This document shows, piece after piece, positions 24,895 to 33,036 of a stretch of DNA of 64,000 nucleotides. The DNA comes from Paenarthrobacter aurescens (GTDB taxonomy: Bacteria > Actinomycetota > Actinomycetes > Actinomycetales > Micrococcaceae), in assembly GCF_041549525.1 (NCBI RefSeq), contig NZ_CP157456.1:3658001-3722000 (forward strand), written 5' to 3'. The translations under genes and the position numbers were made by a program. The stretch's first letter is position 1; the number at the start of each line of letters is the position of its first letter. Under the pieces are notes generated by a model. The model saw only the letters and a program-made list of their open reading frames with translations. It was not told the DNA's origin and searched no databases.

Positions 24895-26649
24895 TTGGAC
24901 ACGTTCACCATTGGCGATCAGGACTTCCTCCTGAACGATCGGCCTTTCCGGATCCTCTCCGGGGCCATCCACTATTTCCGGGTTCACCCGGACCTGTGGG
25001 CTGACCGGATCCGCAAGGCACGGCTCATGGGCTTGAACACCATTGAGACGTACGTGCCGTGGAACGAGCACTCGCCTGTTCCCGGTTCTTTTGTTGCCGA
25101 GGGCGGACTGGATCTCGGGCGGTTCCTTGATCTGGTGGCCGATTCCGGGATGCACGCGATTGTCCGCCCGGGCCCCTACATTTGCGCCGAATGGGACAGC
25201 GGTGGGTTGCCCGCATGGCTGTTCTCGGACCCCACCGTGGGCGTGCGCAGCAGCGAGCCCGGCTACTTGGCCGCCGTCTCTGCTTATATGGAGGCCGTGC
25301 TGGCTTTGGTGGTGCCACGCCAGATCTCGCGGGGCGGGCCCGTGATCATGTTCCAGATAGAGAACGAATACGGTGCTTACGGCAGCGACAAGGCCTACTT
25401 GCAGCACCTGGTTGACCTGTCCAAGCGCTTGGGGGTGGATGTTCCGCTGTTCACCTGCGATCAGCCGTTCGGGACCATGATCGAGGACGGCTCCCTGCCT
25501 GAGCTGCACAAAACCGGGACCTTTGGGTCGCGTGCTGACGAGCGGCTTGCCTTCCTGCGGGAACGGCAACCCACTGGCCCACTGATGTGCGCCGAGTTCT
25601 GGAACGGCTGGTTCGACAACTGGGGAACGCACCATCACACCACCGACGCCGCTGTTTCCGCCGCCGAACTGGATGCGCTGCTGACCGCCGGGGCTTCCGT
25701 GAACATCTACATGTTCCATGGGGGCACCAACTTCGGGTTCAGCAACGGGGCGAACGACAAGGGTATTTACGAGCCCACCATCACCTCGTACGACTACGAC
25801 GCGCCGCTCTCCGAAGACGGACAGCCCACGGCCAAGTACTTTGCCTTCCGGGACGTCATTGCCAAGCACTTCCCGGTTCCTTCCGAGGTACCTGCCGCGC
25901 GGCCGTCGCTGACGTCTTCCGTAGTGTCCGTCTCCGGGTCCACGCCATTGCTGTCCATCCCGCCTGCTACGCAACTGGTTCCCGGCCCGGTTCCGCCGGT
26001 GGAAATCACCGGGCATTACCGAGGCTTCTACCTCTACGAAGTGATGCTGCAGGGCGGCGGAGTCTTGTCCTTCTCAGAGGTCCGGGACCGGGCACAGTTC
26101 TTCCTGGACGGAGTGCCTGTGGGGGTACTGAGCCGGGAAGCGGGCGAGCGCGCGGTAGTCATCCCCCATGGTGGCCGCCTTCAGGTTCTTCTGGAAGACC
26201 AAGGCCGGGTGAACTACGGGCAGAGGATCGGCGAGGCCAAAGGGCTGATCGGACCCGCGTTGCTCAACGGCGTGGAGGTAGTGGACTGGGAAATAGGCGC
26301 TGTTGACCTGAAGTCCCTGGATGCCTTCCGTGATGCCGCGCTGCCGTTTCCGGACGGCCACCCCGCCCACGCTGGAGTGGCCGGACCTTCCCTCTCCTTC
26401 GCCACCTTTGAAGCCGACGGCCCCGGCGACCGGTTCCTCCGCCTGGACGGCTGGACCAAGGGCAATGCCTTCATCAACGGCTTCAACATTGGCAGATATT
26501 GGAGTCGCGGTCCGCAGCGCACCCTCTATGTGCCCGGTCCGCTGATCCGCGAAGGCGCCAACGAGCTCGCCATCCTGGAACTTCACGGAAGCGCGACGCG
26601 TGAGGTGAGTTTCGCCGTCGGGCCTGACGTGGGCCCCGACGAAAAGTAA
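24895..26649 (+). CDS. GH35 beta-galactosidase
   Basis: This 584-residue cytoplasmic enzyme has no signal peptide. The N-terminal TIM barrel shows GAIHYFRVHPDLWADRI, the acid/base Glu158 in QIENEYGAYG and the nucleophile Glu234 in AEFWNGWFD. C-terminal jelly-roll domains end in GFNIGRYWSRGPQRTLYVPG. GH35 enzymes remove non-reducing beta-galactose. Here it would degrade imported galacto-oligosaccharides. The start codon is TTG at 24895 with AGGA eight bases upstream. Its last 75 bases are repeated twice in the downstream intergenic region. Confidence 0.92.
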   Translation: MDTFTIGDQDFLLNDRPFRILSGAIHYFRVHPDLWADRIRKARLMGLNTIETYVPWNEHSPVPGSFVAEGGLDLGRFLDLVADSGMHAIVRPGPYICAEWDSGGLPAWLFSDPTVGVRSSEPGYLAAVSAYMEAVLALVVPRQISRGGPVIMFQIENEYGAYGSDKAYLQHLVDLSKRLGVDVPLFTCDQPFGTMIEDGSLPELHKTGTFGSRADERLAFLRERQPTGPLMCAEFWNGWFDNWGTHHHTTDAAVSAAELDALLTAGASVNIYMFHGGTNFGFSNGANDKGIYEPTITSYDYDAPLSEDGQPTAKYFAFRDVIAKHFPVPSEVPAARPSLTSSVVSVSGSTPLLSIPPATQLVPGPVPPVEITGHYRGFYLYEVMLQGGGVLSFSEVRDRAQFFLDGVPVGVLSREAGERAVVIPHGGRLQVLLEDQGRVNYGQRIGEAKGLIGPALLNGVEVVDWEIGAVDLKSLDAFRDAALPFPDGHPAHAGVAGPSLSFATFEADGPGDRFLRLDGWTKGNAFINGFNIGRYWSRGPQRTLYVPGPLIREGANELAILELHGSATREVSFAVGPDVGPDEK

Positions 26650-26735
26650 CCCTCTCACATCCCTCGGGCCACCCACCAACCTTCTCTCACATCCCCTCCC
26701 CCTTTCCCCGATCCCCTCTCACTGCCCTGAAGAAA

Positions 26736-26863
26736 GTGATAGACGGTCCCGGAAAAGGGAATGGGAAGTGATAGACGGTCCCGGCTAAAGCAACGGGACG
26801 TGATAGACGGTCCCGGCTAAAGCAACGGGAAGTGATAGAGGGTGCAAAAAGGGGGCCGGCTAA
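26736..26863. repeat. 32-bp minisatellite, four units
   Basis: Units begin at 26736, 26768, 26800 and 26832, each opening with GTGATAGACGGTCCCGG (the last diverges to GTGATAGAGGGTGC). The other 15 bases vary among units. Unlike CRISPR there are no unique spacers. It sits in the first copy of the duplicated intergenic segment. Confidence 0.85.
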
Positions 26864-27016
26864 TGAGCCGCGGCAGAGCTCGACGTACTTGGTGCCGGCT
26901 TCCTCGAACTCCACGGAAGCGCCACGCGTGAGGTGAGCTTCGCCGTCGGGTCCCCACCAACCTTCTCTCACATCCCCTCCCCCTTTCACCGATCCCCTCT
27001 CACTGCCCTGAAGAAA

Positions 27017-27112
27017 GTGATAGACGGTCCCGGCTAGAGCAACGGGACGTGATAGACGGTCCCGGAAAAGGGAATGGGAAGTGATAGAGGGTGCAAAAAG
27101 GGGCCGGCTGAT
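27017..27112. repeat. 32-bp minisatellite, three units
   Basis: Units begin at 27017, 27049 and 27081 with the same GTGATAGACGGTCCCGG opening as the array at 26736. The third unit is the diverged GTGATAGAGGGTGC form. The different copy number from the other arrays points to slippage after duplication. Confidence 0.8.
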
Positions 27113-27281
27113 GGGCCGCGGCAGAGCTCGACGTACTTGGTGCCGGCTTCCTCGAACTCCACGGAAGCGCCACGCGTGAGGTGAGCTTCGCCGTCGGGCC
27201 TGACCTGGGCCCCGACGAAAAGTAACCCTCTCTCACATCCCCTCCCCCTTTCACCGATCCCCTCTCACTGCCCTGAAGAAA

Positions 27282-27345
27282 GTGATAGACGGTCCCGGCT
27301 AAAGCAATGGGAAGTGATAGAGGGTGCAAAAAGGGACCGGCTGAT
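27282..27345. repeat. 32-bp minisatellite, two units
   Basis: Units begin at 27282 and 27314. This shortest array adjoins an intact terminator and may be closest to the original arrangement. Confidence 0.75.
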
Positions 27346-27360
27346 GAGCCGGTCCCTTTT
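27329..27360. terminator. Bidirectional intrinsic terminator
   Basis: Perfect 14-bp arms AAAAGGGACCGGCT (27329-27342) and AGCCGGTCCCTTTT (27347-27360) enclose loop GATG, with A-tract and T-tract ends. It serves the convergent GH35 and lipoprotein genes. The two other copies of this segment have lost the second arm. Confidence 0.88.
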
Positions 27361-27394
27361 GTGCGTGTCAGATGCAGTCAGCGCGCGGGCGTCA

Positions 27395-27736
27395 TTAGCC
27401 GCGGCAGAGCTCGCCGTACTTGGTGCCGGCTTCCTGGTATGCCTGGCCGAGCTCGCCAAGCTTCGCCTCGTCCGGGGTTTCCTTGGACTGCTCATCCATG
27501 TACTCCAGGATGGCGGTGACAACCGGCTTCATTTCGTCCGATGCAACGACTTCGATGGGCCGGATAGCGTTGGCCACACGGTTGGTGGCGGTCTTGCTCG
27601 CGTTCTGGGGAATGCTGGAGGCGGCCACACCAACGCGGTCGCAGGTTTCAGCCGTGGTGAGCTGCTGCTGGGCGGAACAGGCGGATGCCGAGGCGATGAG
27701 CCCGGCAGCGATCAGGACAGTGGTGAGTTTCTTCAT
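27395..27736 (-). CDS. Small lipoprotein, hypothetical
   Basis: This 113-residue protein has a lipoprotein signal peptide ending in lipobox SASAC (Cys near residue 20). The mature part is short and helical with two Cys (AETCDR and YGELCRG), which could form a disulfide. I chose the ATG at 27736 (MKKLTT) because GAGGG lies just before it and the signal peptide then starts correctly. No family is recognised. Its 3' end was copied twice into the adjacent intergenic region. Confidence 0.7.
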   Translation of the reverse strand: MKKLTTVLIAAGLIASASACSAQQQLTTAETCDRVGVAASSIPQNASKTATNRVANAIRPIEVVASDEMKPVVTAILEYMDEQSKETPDEAKLGELGQAYQEAGTKYGELCRG

Positions 27737-27825
27737 GATTCCCTCAGTGGTCGACGTCCCTTTGATTGTAAACAGAGCAGCGGCCGCATCACGCATTAGG
27801 TCGGGCTTGCCCACAGCTGAACCCG

Positions 27826-29544
27826 TTACAGCGCTGGCGTCCGGGGCGGAGAAGTGCGCCGCGAACCTGTGGCTTCGAAGGCGGCAGCCAACGCCAGCAG
27901 AGCAGTATCGTCATAGGCGCGGCCGGCGAAGGTCAGGCCCACGGGCATGCCGATATCCGCCATGGTTCCCATCGGCACAGTCACCGTGGGGATTCCCAGG
28001 TGCCTCGGGACGAGGTTGCCGTTGGCCACCCACACCCCGTTGCGCCAGCCGAGGTCCGCCGAATCAGGGTTGACGTCCATGTCCGCCGGCCCCACATCCG
28101 CTACGGCCGGGAACAGGACGGCATCCAAACCCAGCCCGTCCATCCACTCCTCAAGGTCCACTCGCCGCGTTTCTTCGAGCCCGCGGAGTCCATGTTCCAG
28201 TTCAGGGATCTCAGTAAGATGCGAAACCCCGCGCTCACGGACGTGCTCCGGATAGTCCGCAATGTCGTCGTCGAATCCGGTGTAGCGGTCTGCAAGCGCG
28301 CCCTTCGGGTGAGGGAAAATCGCTGCACCATCCACATCGGCAAGCGTGTTGAGTGCGGGGTCGCCGTTGGCACGGAGGAAGTCGTCCCACGCCCAAGCCG
28401 ACAGGTCCTCGATTTCACGCTTGAGGTACTCAGGGGTGACAAGGCCCCGGGTGGCGATAGTGGGAGCGCCCGGTCGGTCGCCTTCATAGTTTGTGACCAC
28501 CGGGAAGTCCACCAGCACAACCTCGGCCCCGGCCTCTTCCAGGTCCCGCTTCGCGGCCTCCCACAAGTCAATAATGGAGGCCCGCGTCTCGATCTTCTGC
28601 CCGGTGGGACCGCCGATGCCCGGATTGGCGCTGGTGCCGGCTTCGGCGTCGGCGTTGATGTACATGCGCGGCACTCCGAAGCGTTTGCCCCGCAAAGCCA
28701 GCGGTCCGTCGTCGGACTTTTCCGGTGACAGCGCGAGGTAGGACTCCGGGCACACCTCGGAAGCTTTGGGGATCTGAACCCAGGGCTGGACGCGCCAGAA
28801 GTCGCCGCGGGTCTCGGAGTCGTCGGCCACGATCACGTCCAGCAACTCCAACATGTCCGCCATGGTCCGCGTATGCGGGACCACTACGTCCATGGTGGGG
28901 ACCAGCGGCCAGTTGCCGCGCACGGAGATGACGCCGCGGGAGGGCGTGTAGGCGCACAGAGCATTGTTCGACGCCGGTGCGCGGCCACTTGACCAGGTTT
29001 CCTCACCCAGGCCGAAGGCGGCGAAGCTGGCGGCAGTTGCGGTGCCGGAACCGTTGGAGGAACCGGAGCCGAACGCGGCCGTGAGGAAATCGGCGTTGTA
29101 GGGGCTTTCGGCCCGCCCGTAGACACCGCGCTGCATGCCGCCGTTGGCCATGGGCGGCATGTTGGTCAGGCCGATCAGCACGGCACCGGCCTCCCTGAGG
29201 CGTTCGATGGTGAAGGCGTCCCGCTGCGCAACAAGGTGCTCGAAGGCAGGCGAACCGGCTGCGGCAGTGAGACCTTTGGCGAGGTAGCTGTCCTTGGCCG
29301 TGTAGGGGATGCCATCCAACGGACCCCGGACAGTCCCCCGCGCCCGTCGCTCATCCGATGCCCGGGCATCTGCCAAAGCACTGGGGTTCATGACCACCAG
29401 AGCGTTGAGTTTGATGCCGTTGTGGTCGTAAGCCTCAATCCGGTCAAGATACGCCCGGGTGAGCTGTTCGCTGGTCACCTCCCCGGTTTCCAGCGCTGCA
29501 CGCAATTGGGCGATGGAGGCTTCAACGACGTCGAAGGGAGCCAT
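27826..29544 (-). CDS. Amidase-signature family hydrolase
   Basis: This 572-residue protein has the amidase signature: catalytic Lys in YTAKDS, the Ser-rich GSGSSNGSGTATAA loop, and VPTMDVVVPHTRTMADM. These enzymes use a Ser-cisSer-Lys triad to hydrolyse amides. The start at 29544 overlaps the agmatine deiminase stop by one base (TAATG), so the two are coupled. Agmatine deiminase makes N-carbamoylputrescine, normally hydrolysed by a nitrilase-family enzyme. An amidase in its place is possible, but allophanate-type or other amide substrates are not excluded. Confidence 0.85.
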   Translation of the reverse strand: MAPFDVVEASIAQLRAALETGEVTSEQLTRAYLDRIEAYDHNGIKLNALVVMNPSALADARASDERRARGTVRGPLDGIPYTAKDSYLAKGLTAAAGSPAFEHLVAQRDAFTIERLREAGAVLIGLTNMPPMANGGMQRGVYGRAESPYNADFLTAAFGSGSSNGSGTATAASFAAFGLGEETWSSGRAPASNNALCAYTPSRGVISVRGNWPLVPTMDVVVPHTRTMADMLELLDVIVADDSETRGDFWRVQPWVQIPKASEVCPESYLALSPEKSDDGPLALRGKRFGVPRMYINADAEAGTSANPGIGGPTGQKIETRASIIDLWEAAKRDLEEAGAEVVLVDFPVVTNYEGDRPGAPTIATRGLVTPEYLKREIEDLSAWAWDDFLRANGDPALNTLADVDGAAIFPHPKGALADRYTGFDDDIADYPEHVRERGVSHLTEIPELEHGLRGLEETRRVDLEEWMDGLGLDAVLFPAVADVGPADMDVNPDSADLGWRNGVWVANGNLVPRHLGIPTVTVPMGTMADIGMPVGLTFAGRAYDDTALLALAAAFEATGSRRTSPPRTPAL

Positions 29545-30602
29545 TACGCTGCACCCCCGGTGAGCTGGGCTTCGCCAAGACGCGGCTGCTGCTGGGTGAT
29601 GCAGTGGATGCCGCCGCCCCGGGCAAGGATGGGACGGGCGTCTATGGTGACCACGCGGCGGCCAGGGTAGGCCTCGCCCAGGATTTCTGCTGCGAGCGAG
29701 TCCGCACGTTCTTCCCCGTACCCACAAGCGATCACGCCGCCGTTGACCACGAGGTGGTTCACGTAGCTCCAGTCCACAAAGCCGTCTTCGTCGCGAAGCG
29801 TTTCCGGCGCGGGCAGCGGAACAACGTCGAAAGGCTTGCCCTTCGCGTCGGTCTGGGTTTCCAGGAATGAGTGCAGTGTGCGGCTGACCTCGTAGTCCGG
29901 GTGTTCCGGGTTGGTCTGGGAGTGCAGCAGGATCCGGCCGGGAGCCGGGAGGGTTGCCACCATGTCGATGTGGCCCCGCGTGCCAAAGTCCTCGTAGTCG
30001 CGGGTTAGGCCGCGGGGAACCCAGATGACCTTGCTGGCGCCAATGGTGCGGGCCAGTTCAGCCTCCACTGCCGCCTTGTCCGCGTAGGGGTTCCGATTTG
30101 GATCGAGCTGGACCGTTTCGGTGATCAGCACCGTTCCTTCACCGTCAACATGGATGGCGCCGCCCTCGTTTACCAGGAGGGAGCTGACCAGTTCGGCGCC
30201 GGACTTTTCGGCAACAAAACGGCCCAGACGGGCGCTCCTCTGCCATTCGGACCAGGCGGGCGCACCCCAGCCGTTGAAGATCCAGTCCACTGCGCCAAGC
30301 ACCTCGGGACGTTCATCATCGAGCACAAAGGTGGGTCCGACGTCGCGCATCCAGAACTCATCCAACGGCGCCTCGATCTGCTCGATGCCACTGCCCAGCA
30401 TGCGGGCGGCACGATCACGCTCGCTGGGGTCCACCACCATGGTGACCGGCTCGAATTCGGCCACGGCGTGAGCCACGGCTGTCCAGGCCGCGTAAGCCTC
30501 TTCGGCGGAGGCAGCGTCCTCGCCCAGGGTCACGCCGGTACGGGGAAACGCCATCCAAGTGCGCTCATGCTGTGCGGTTTCGGCCGGCATTCTCCAAGCC
30601 AT
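29544..30602 (-). CDS. aguA: Agmatine deiminase
   Basis: This 352-residue guanidine-modifying enzyme has the start MPAETAQHERTWMAFP, the substrate-binding FWMRDVGPTFV, FGTRGHIDMVA and the catalytic Cys in RGGGIHCITQQQP near the C-terminus. It converts agmatine to N-carbamoylputrescine and ammonia. The length is typical (about 345-370). It is the first gene of an operon with an amidase, divergent from a TetR regulator. A 9-bp-arm palindrome lies 30 bases upstream. Confidence 0.9.
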   Translation of the reverse strand: MAWRMPAETAQHERTWMAFPRTGVTLGEDAASAEEAYAAWTAVAHAVAEFEPVTMVVDPSERDRAARMLGSGIEQIEAPLDEFWMRDVGPTFVLDDERPEVLGAVDWIFNGWGAPAWSEWQRSARLGRFVAEKSGAELVSSLLVNEGGAIHVDGEGTVLITETVQLDPNRNPYADKAAVEAELARTIGASKVIWVPRGLTRDYEDFGTRGHIDMVATLPAPGRILLHSQTNPEHPDYEVSRTLHSFLETQTDAKGKPFDVVPLPAPETLRDEDGFVDWSYVNHLVVNGGVIACGYGEERADSLAAEILGEAYPGRRVVTIDARPILARGGGIHCITQQQPRLGEAQLTGGAA

Positions 30603-30631
30603 GGGTGACTCCTTCGTCTTAGTGCAGGTTC

Positions 30632-30653
30632 TTGTTGATCACTCGATCAACAA
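30632..30653. promoter_or_regulatory. TetR operator, TTGTTGATC-N4-GATCAACAA
   Basis: A perfect 9-bp inverted repeat with a 4-base centre lies in the 81-base gap between divergent agmatine deiminase and TetR genes. It is almost certainly the binding site of that TetR protein, allowing it to repress both directions. Confidence 0.8.
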
Positions 30654-30683
30654 TGATGAAAAGGTAATCTAGACTGGTCCTTG

Positions 30684-31319
30684 ATGTCAAGCACTCCACA
30701 GAAGCGCGCGGTCCGGAAGTCTCCCGCAGAGCGCGCCGCAGAAATCACCGAAGCCGCCCGCGAGATCGCTCTCGAGGCCGGGCTCACAGCCCTCACACTG
30801 CGAAATGTTGCTGCCCGCGTGGGGGTTGCGTCGGGTCTGGTGGCCCACTATCAGCCCACAATGGACGCACTGGTCTCCACCACGTTCGCCACCATCGTGG
30901 CCGCGGAAACGCAGGAAGTTTCAAGCCTGCTGAGCCAGCAGCCCGGCCCGTCCGAACGCTTGGGCGTCCTGGTGGAAACGCTGCTGGACAACAGCCGGCT
31001 GGACGTCACGGCGATCTGGGTGGAAGCGTGGACGCTGGGGCGCCGCAATGAAACTCTGGCAACCGCTGTCCGCGAGCAAATGGATGCCTGGCAGAGGGTT
31101 TTCCAGGACGTAGTGGAGGAGGGACACGCCACCGGGGCCTTCAACGTTACCGATCCCGCCGCCGTAGCATGGCAGATTCTTGGCATGGTGGACGGCCTGA
31201 ACGCCCAGGCCCTGGTGCGCTGGGACGGCGTCAACAACCGCGGCACGCATCTTGCCCACGCTGTGGAGGGCATGGTGGGCGCCGCACGAGGCTCACTGGT
31301 GACCAAACCGGACGCCTAG
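30684..31319 (+). CDS. TetR family regulator of the agmatine deiminase operon
   Basis: About 211 residues. The N-terminal TetR HTH is at residues 15-60 (EITEAAREIALEAGLTALTL, then VAARVGVASGLVAHYQPTMD). The C-terminal ligand domain has the helical make-up of BetI-like regulators. TTG at 30681 or ATG at 30684 could start translation; I list the ATG. Its position suggests control by agmatine or a related polyamine; the ligand is inferred. Confidence 0.85.
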   Translation: MSSTPQKRAVRKSPAERAAEITEAAREIALEAGLTALTLRNVAARVGVASGLVAHYQPTMDALVSTTFATIVAAETQEVSSLLSQQPGPSERLGVLVETLLDNSRLDVTAIWVEAWTLGRRNETLATAVREQMDAWQRVFQDVVEEGHATGAFNVTDPAAVAWQILGMVDGLNAQALVRWDGVNNRGTHLAHAVEGMVGAARGSLVTKPDA

Positions 31320-31368
31320 GGACGCCTGGTCTTCGGCAGCTTGCAACCCCTGCCCTAGGCTGGGGAGC

Positions 31369-32019
31369 ATGGCGATCATTTACAAGGCAACCCTGTCCCC
31401 GTCCAAGCTCGAACTCATCGCTGACTACCTCCCCAAGCAGCCCTGGTTCATCCAGGATGGTTCCCCGGAGCTCATTGGCGCCTACCGCTTTGATGATCCC
31501 GACGGCGAGGTGGGCCTCGAGACGCACGTTGTCGCGGCCGGCGAGCGCGTCTACCACGTTCCCCTGAGCTACCGCGGCTACGAACTTGCCGGTGCTGGGG
31601 AGTGGCTCATCGGAACCATGGATCACTCGGTCCTGGGTAAGCGCTGGGTTTACGACGCCTGCGCGGATCCCGTCTACGTCAAAGCCCTCGCCACCGCTAT
31701 TTTGACCGGCCAGGAAGAGGCCACGCAGTTTGTGGACGGCGAACCGGAGCCCCGGCCCAGCACCGTTACGGTGAAGGGCAGCGGAAAGCTCGACGGCGGC
31801 GTCCCCGCTTTGAGTGCCTCGGCGCCTGTGACAGGCAGCGGTGTGACCATCATTGATGCCGGCGAGCTGCGCTTGAAGGTAACCCGGGTTCTGGACGTGG
31901 CCGCAGATGCTTCGGCCAACACTGCTGCAGCTCCCGAGCTCCACGGGGACCTTATTCTCAACGGACAGTGGGCCGGGCTGGAGGAGCCGGTGGAGTTGGC
32001 CTCGGTAGTGCGGAACTGA
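31369..32019 (+). CDS. Maltokinase N-terminal cap-like domain protein
   Basis: This 216-residue protein resembles the actinobacterial CG0192/maltokinase-cap family. It shows LSPSKLELIADYLPKQPWFI near the start, then AYRFDDPDGEVGLETHVV, VYHVPLSYRGYELAGAGEWL and LIGTMDHSVLGKRWVYDACA. These stand-alone caps lack the kinase domain and have no proven role; a link to trehalose/glycogen metabolism is only by homology. The gene lies 49 bases after the TetR gene and may be independent. Confidence 0.75.
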   Translation: MAIIYKATLSPSKLELIADYLPKQPWFIQDGSPELIGAYRFDDPDGEVGLETHVVAAGERVYHVPLSYRGYELAGAGEWLIGTMDHSVLGKRWVYDACADPVYVKALATAILTGQEEATQFVDGEPEPRPSTVTVKGSGKLDGGVPALSASAPVTGSGVTIIDAGELRLKVTRVLDVAADASANTAAAPELHGDLILNGQWAGLEEPVELASVVRN

Positions 32020-32101
32020 CCTCAAACGCCGGGCATCTGTTGGCCACAGATGCTGCAGCGTAGGCTGGCAAGAGATCGTGTCACTACGTGAGGAGTTCAG
32101 C

Positions 32102-32524
32102 ATGTACAGAACGCAAAGCATCATTCCCGCCGCGCAGGATCTTGCCCGTGAGTGGGTAACGCATGCGACGGAGGGCACCTCCGCGCAGACAGATGCAGTG
32201 GTGAGGTGGGCTTTGGCCCGGATCAATCACGCCGACGTTCCCTCTGTGGTCCACGGCGTAATGCTCACCTTGACCGGCAACAAAAAGGCCGCCAAGGAAG
32301 CTAAGCGCACCGCTGCCAGGGCAGTCAGGAAAGCCACCCAGGCACTCAGCCGGAAGACCACACAGCGCAGCTCCGGCCGTGCCATATGGTTCACTGCCAT
32401 TGCCGCTGCCTTGGTGGGAGCGGGCGCAGTGTTTGCCTGGCGTACCATGCTGCCGCCGGGCGAACCTGATCCGGTCAAGCAGCCAGAGACCCCCGTTAAA
32501 CCGCCGGTGCCCCCCGTTCCCTAG
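32102..32524 (+). CDS. Single-pass membrane protein, hypothetical
   Basis: About 140 residues: a helical basic N-terminal half (KKAAKEAKRTAARAVRKA), one membrane segment (about 98-118) and a Pro-rich tail. GAGGAG lies before the ATG at 32102. The segment GRAIWFTAIAAALVGAG with PPGEPDPVK after it resembles GRAIWLIAAGLVAG with PPGEPEPAK in the protein at 40607-41080, so the two share a membrane/tail module. Function unknown. Confidence 0.6.
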   Translation: MYRTQSIIPAAQDLAREWVTHATEGTSAQTDAVVRWALARINHADVPSVVHGVMLTLTGNKKAAKEAKRTAARAVRKATQALSRKTTQRSSGRAIWFTAIAAALVGAGAVFAWRTMLPPGEPDPVKQPETPVKPPVPPVP

Positions 32525-32533
32525 TTAACACTC

Positions 32534-32560
32534 TCCCTGGGAAGCACCCTTCCCTGGGGA
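32534..32560. terminator. Hairpin between convergent genes
   Basis: The core GGGAAG-CACC-CTTCCC (32539-32554) is extended by TCCC/GGGA pairing at the base. It lies between the ends of the single-pass membrane protein gene and the DUF3040 gene and is a likely bidirectional terminator, without a T-tract. Confidence 0.5.
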
Positions 32561-32580
32561 CCGCCTTCTACAACCGAGGC

Positions 32581-32883
32581 TCAGGGGGCGGGGTGGTCGT
32601 TGTGCCGTTGTATCCGCCTGCGCAGTGACCACACGGCCATGAGCCAATACGCTCCGCCGCTGGCCAGCAGGAATCCCACTACGCCCAGAATGACCAGCTG
32701 GGTAATGATCCCGGCAATGACCATGACGAAGCCGGCCAGAACCGCCGTGATGCCAAGAACTGTGCGCGCCACGGCTCCGCGCAGGCGTCCGGACTTCAGC
32801 TCATAGGCGAGGTCCGGATCGGTTGAAGCGAGATCCCGCTCCAGCTCCTCCAAGCTCCTGCGTTCTTCGTCCGACAAGGACAT
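32581..32883 (-). CDS. DUF3040 membrane protein
   Basis: This 100-residue protein starts with MSLSDEERRSLEELERDLAS, the DUF3040 N-terminal motif, followed by two membrane helices (about 37-58 and 62-86) and a basic C-terminus. The family is found only in actinobacteria, and no function has been established. It is convergent with the preceding gene. Confidence 0.8.
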   Translation of the reverse strand: MSLSDEERRSLEELERDLASTDPDLAYELKSGRLRGAVARTVLGITAVLAGFVMVIAGIITQLVILGVVGFLLASGGAYWLMAVWSLRRRIQRHNDHPAP

Positions 32884-33036
32884 CGGAGTTCCTCACCACA
32901 TGAGCAATCGGTGCTCAGTCCACCAGCACGTGCGCTGCATGCCGTGCCATGCCTTCATTATCTTCCCGTTGAAGCAATTCAGCTACAGGCAGGAAGCCCG
33001 GCGTACCGTGCGGCCTGGCCAGATTGTTTGGGTGTT

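Larger units (their letters stand above)
26867..27397. repeat. Tandemly duplicated intergenic segment carrying both flanking gene ends
   Basis: Two extra copies begin at 26867 and 27115 (248 bases apart). Each starts with 38 bases matching the 3' end of the lipoprotein gene (27398-27435, one mismatch). It then switches to the last 70 or so bases of the GH35 gene (from about 26577), then the CTCTCACATCCCC-rich spacer and the minisatellite. The switch point falls on TCCTGG, which is present in both parent genes. The first two copies lack a 50-base stretch found before the real lipoprotein gene, bounded by AGCCG repeats. No intact coding sequence is seen from 26650 to 27394. Confidence 0.85.

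Noticed and set aside
19828..26649. Missing ABC ATPase as a sign of a broken importer
   Set aside because: Carbohydrate family 1 importers in actinobacteria often share one MsmK/MalK-type ATPase encoded elsewhere; both loci lack it in the same way.
26736..27345. Possible CRISPR array
   Set aside because: Repeats are contiguous 32-bp units without unique spacers, copy number differs between duplicated segments, and no cas genes are nearby.
26687..27522. Short open frames of about 70-110 codons in the duplicated intergenic region
   Set aside because: They are built from the repeated gene ends and minisatellite, lack ribosome sites, and change with repeat copy number.
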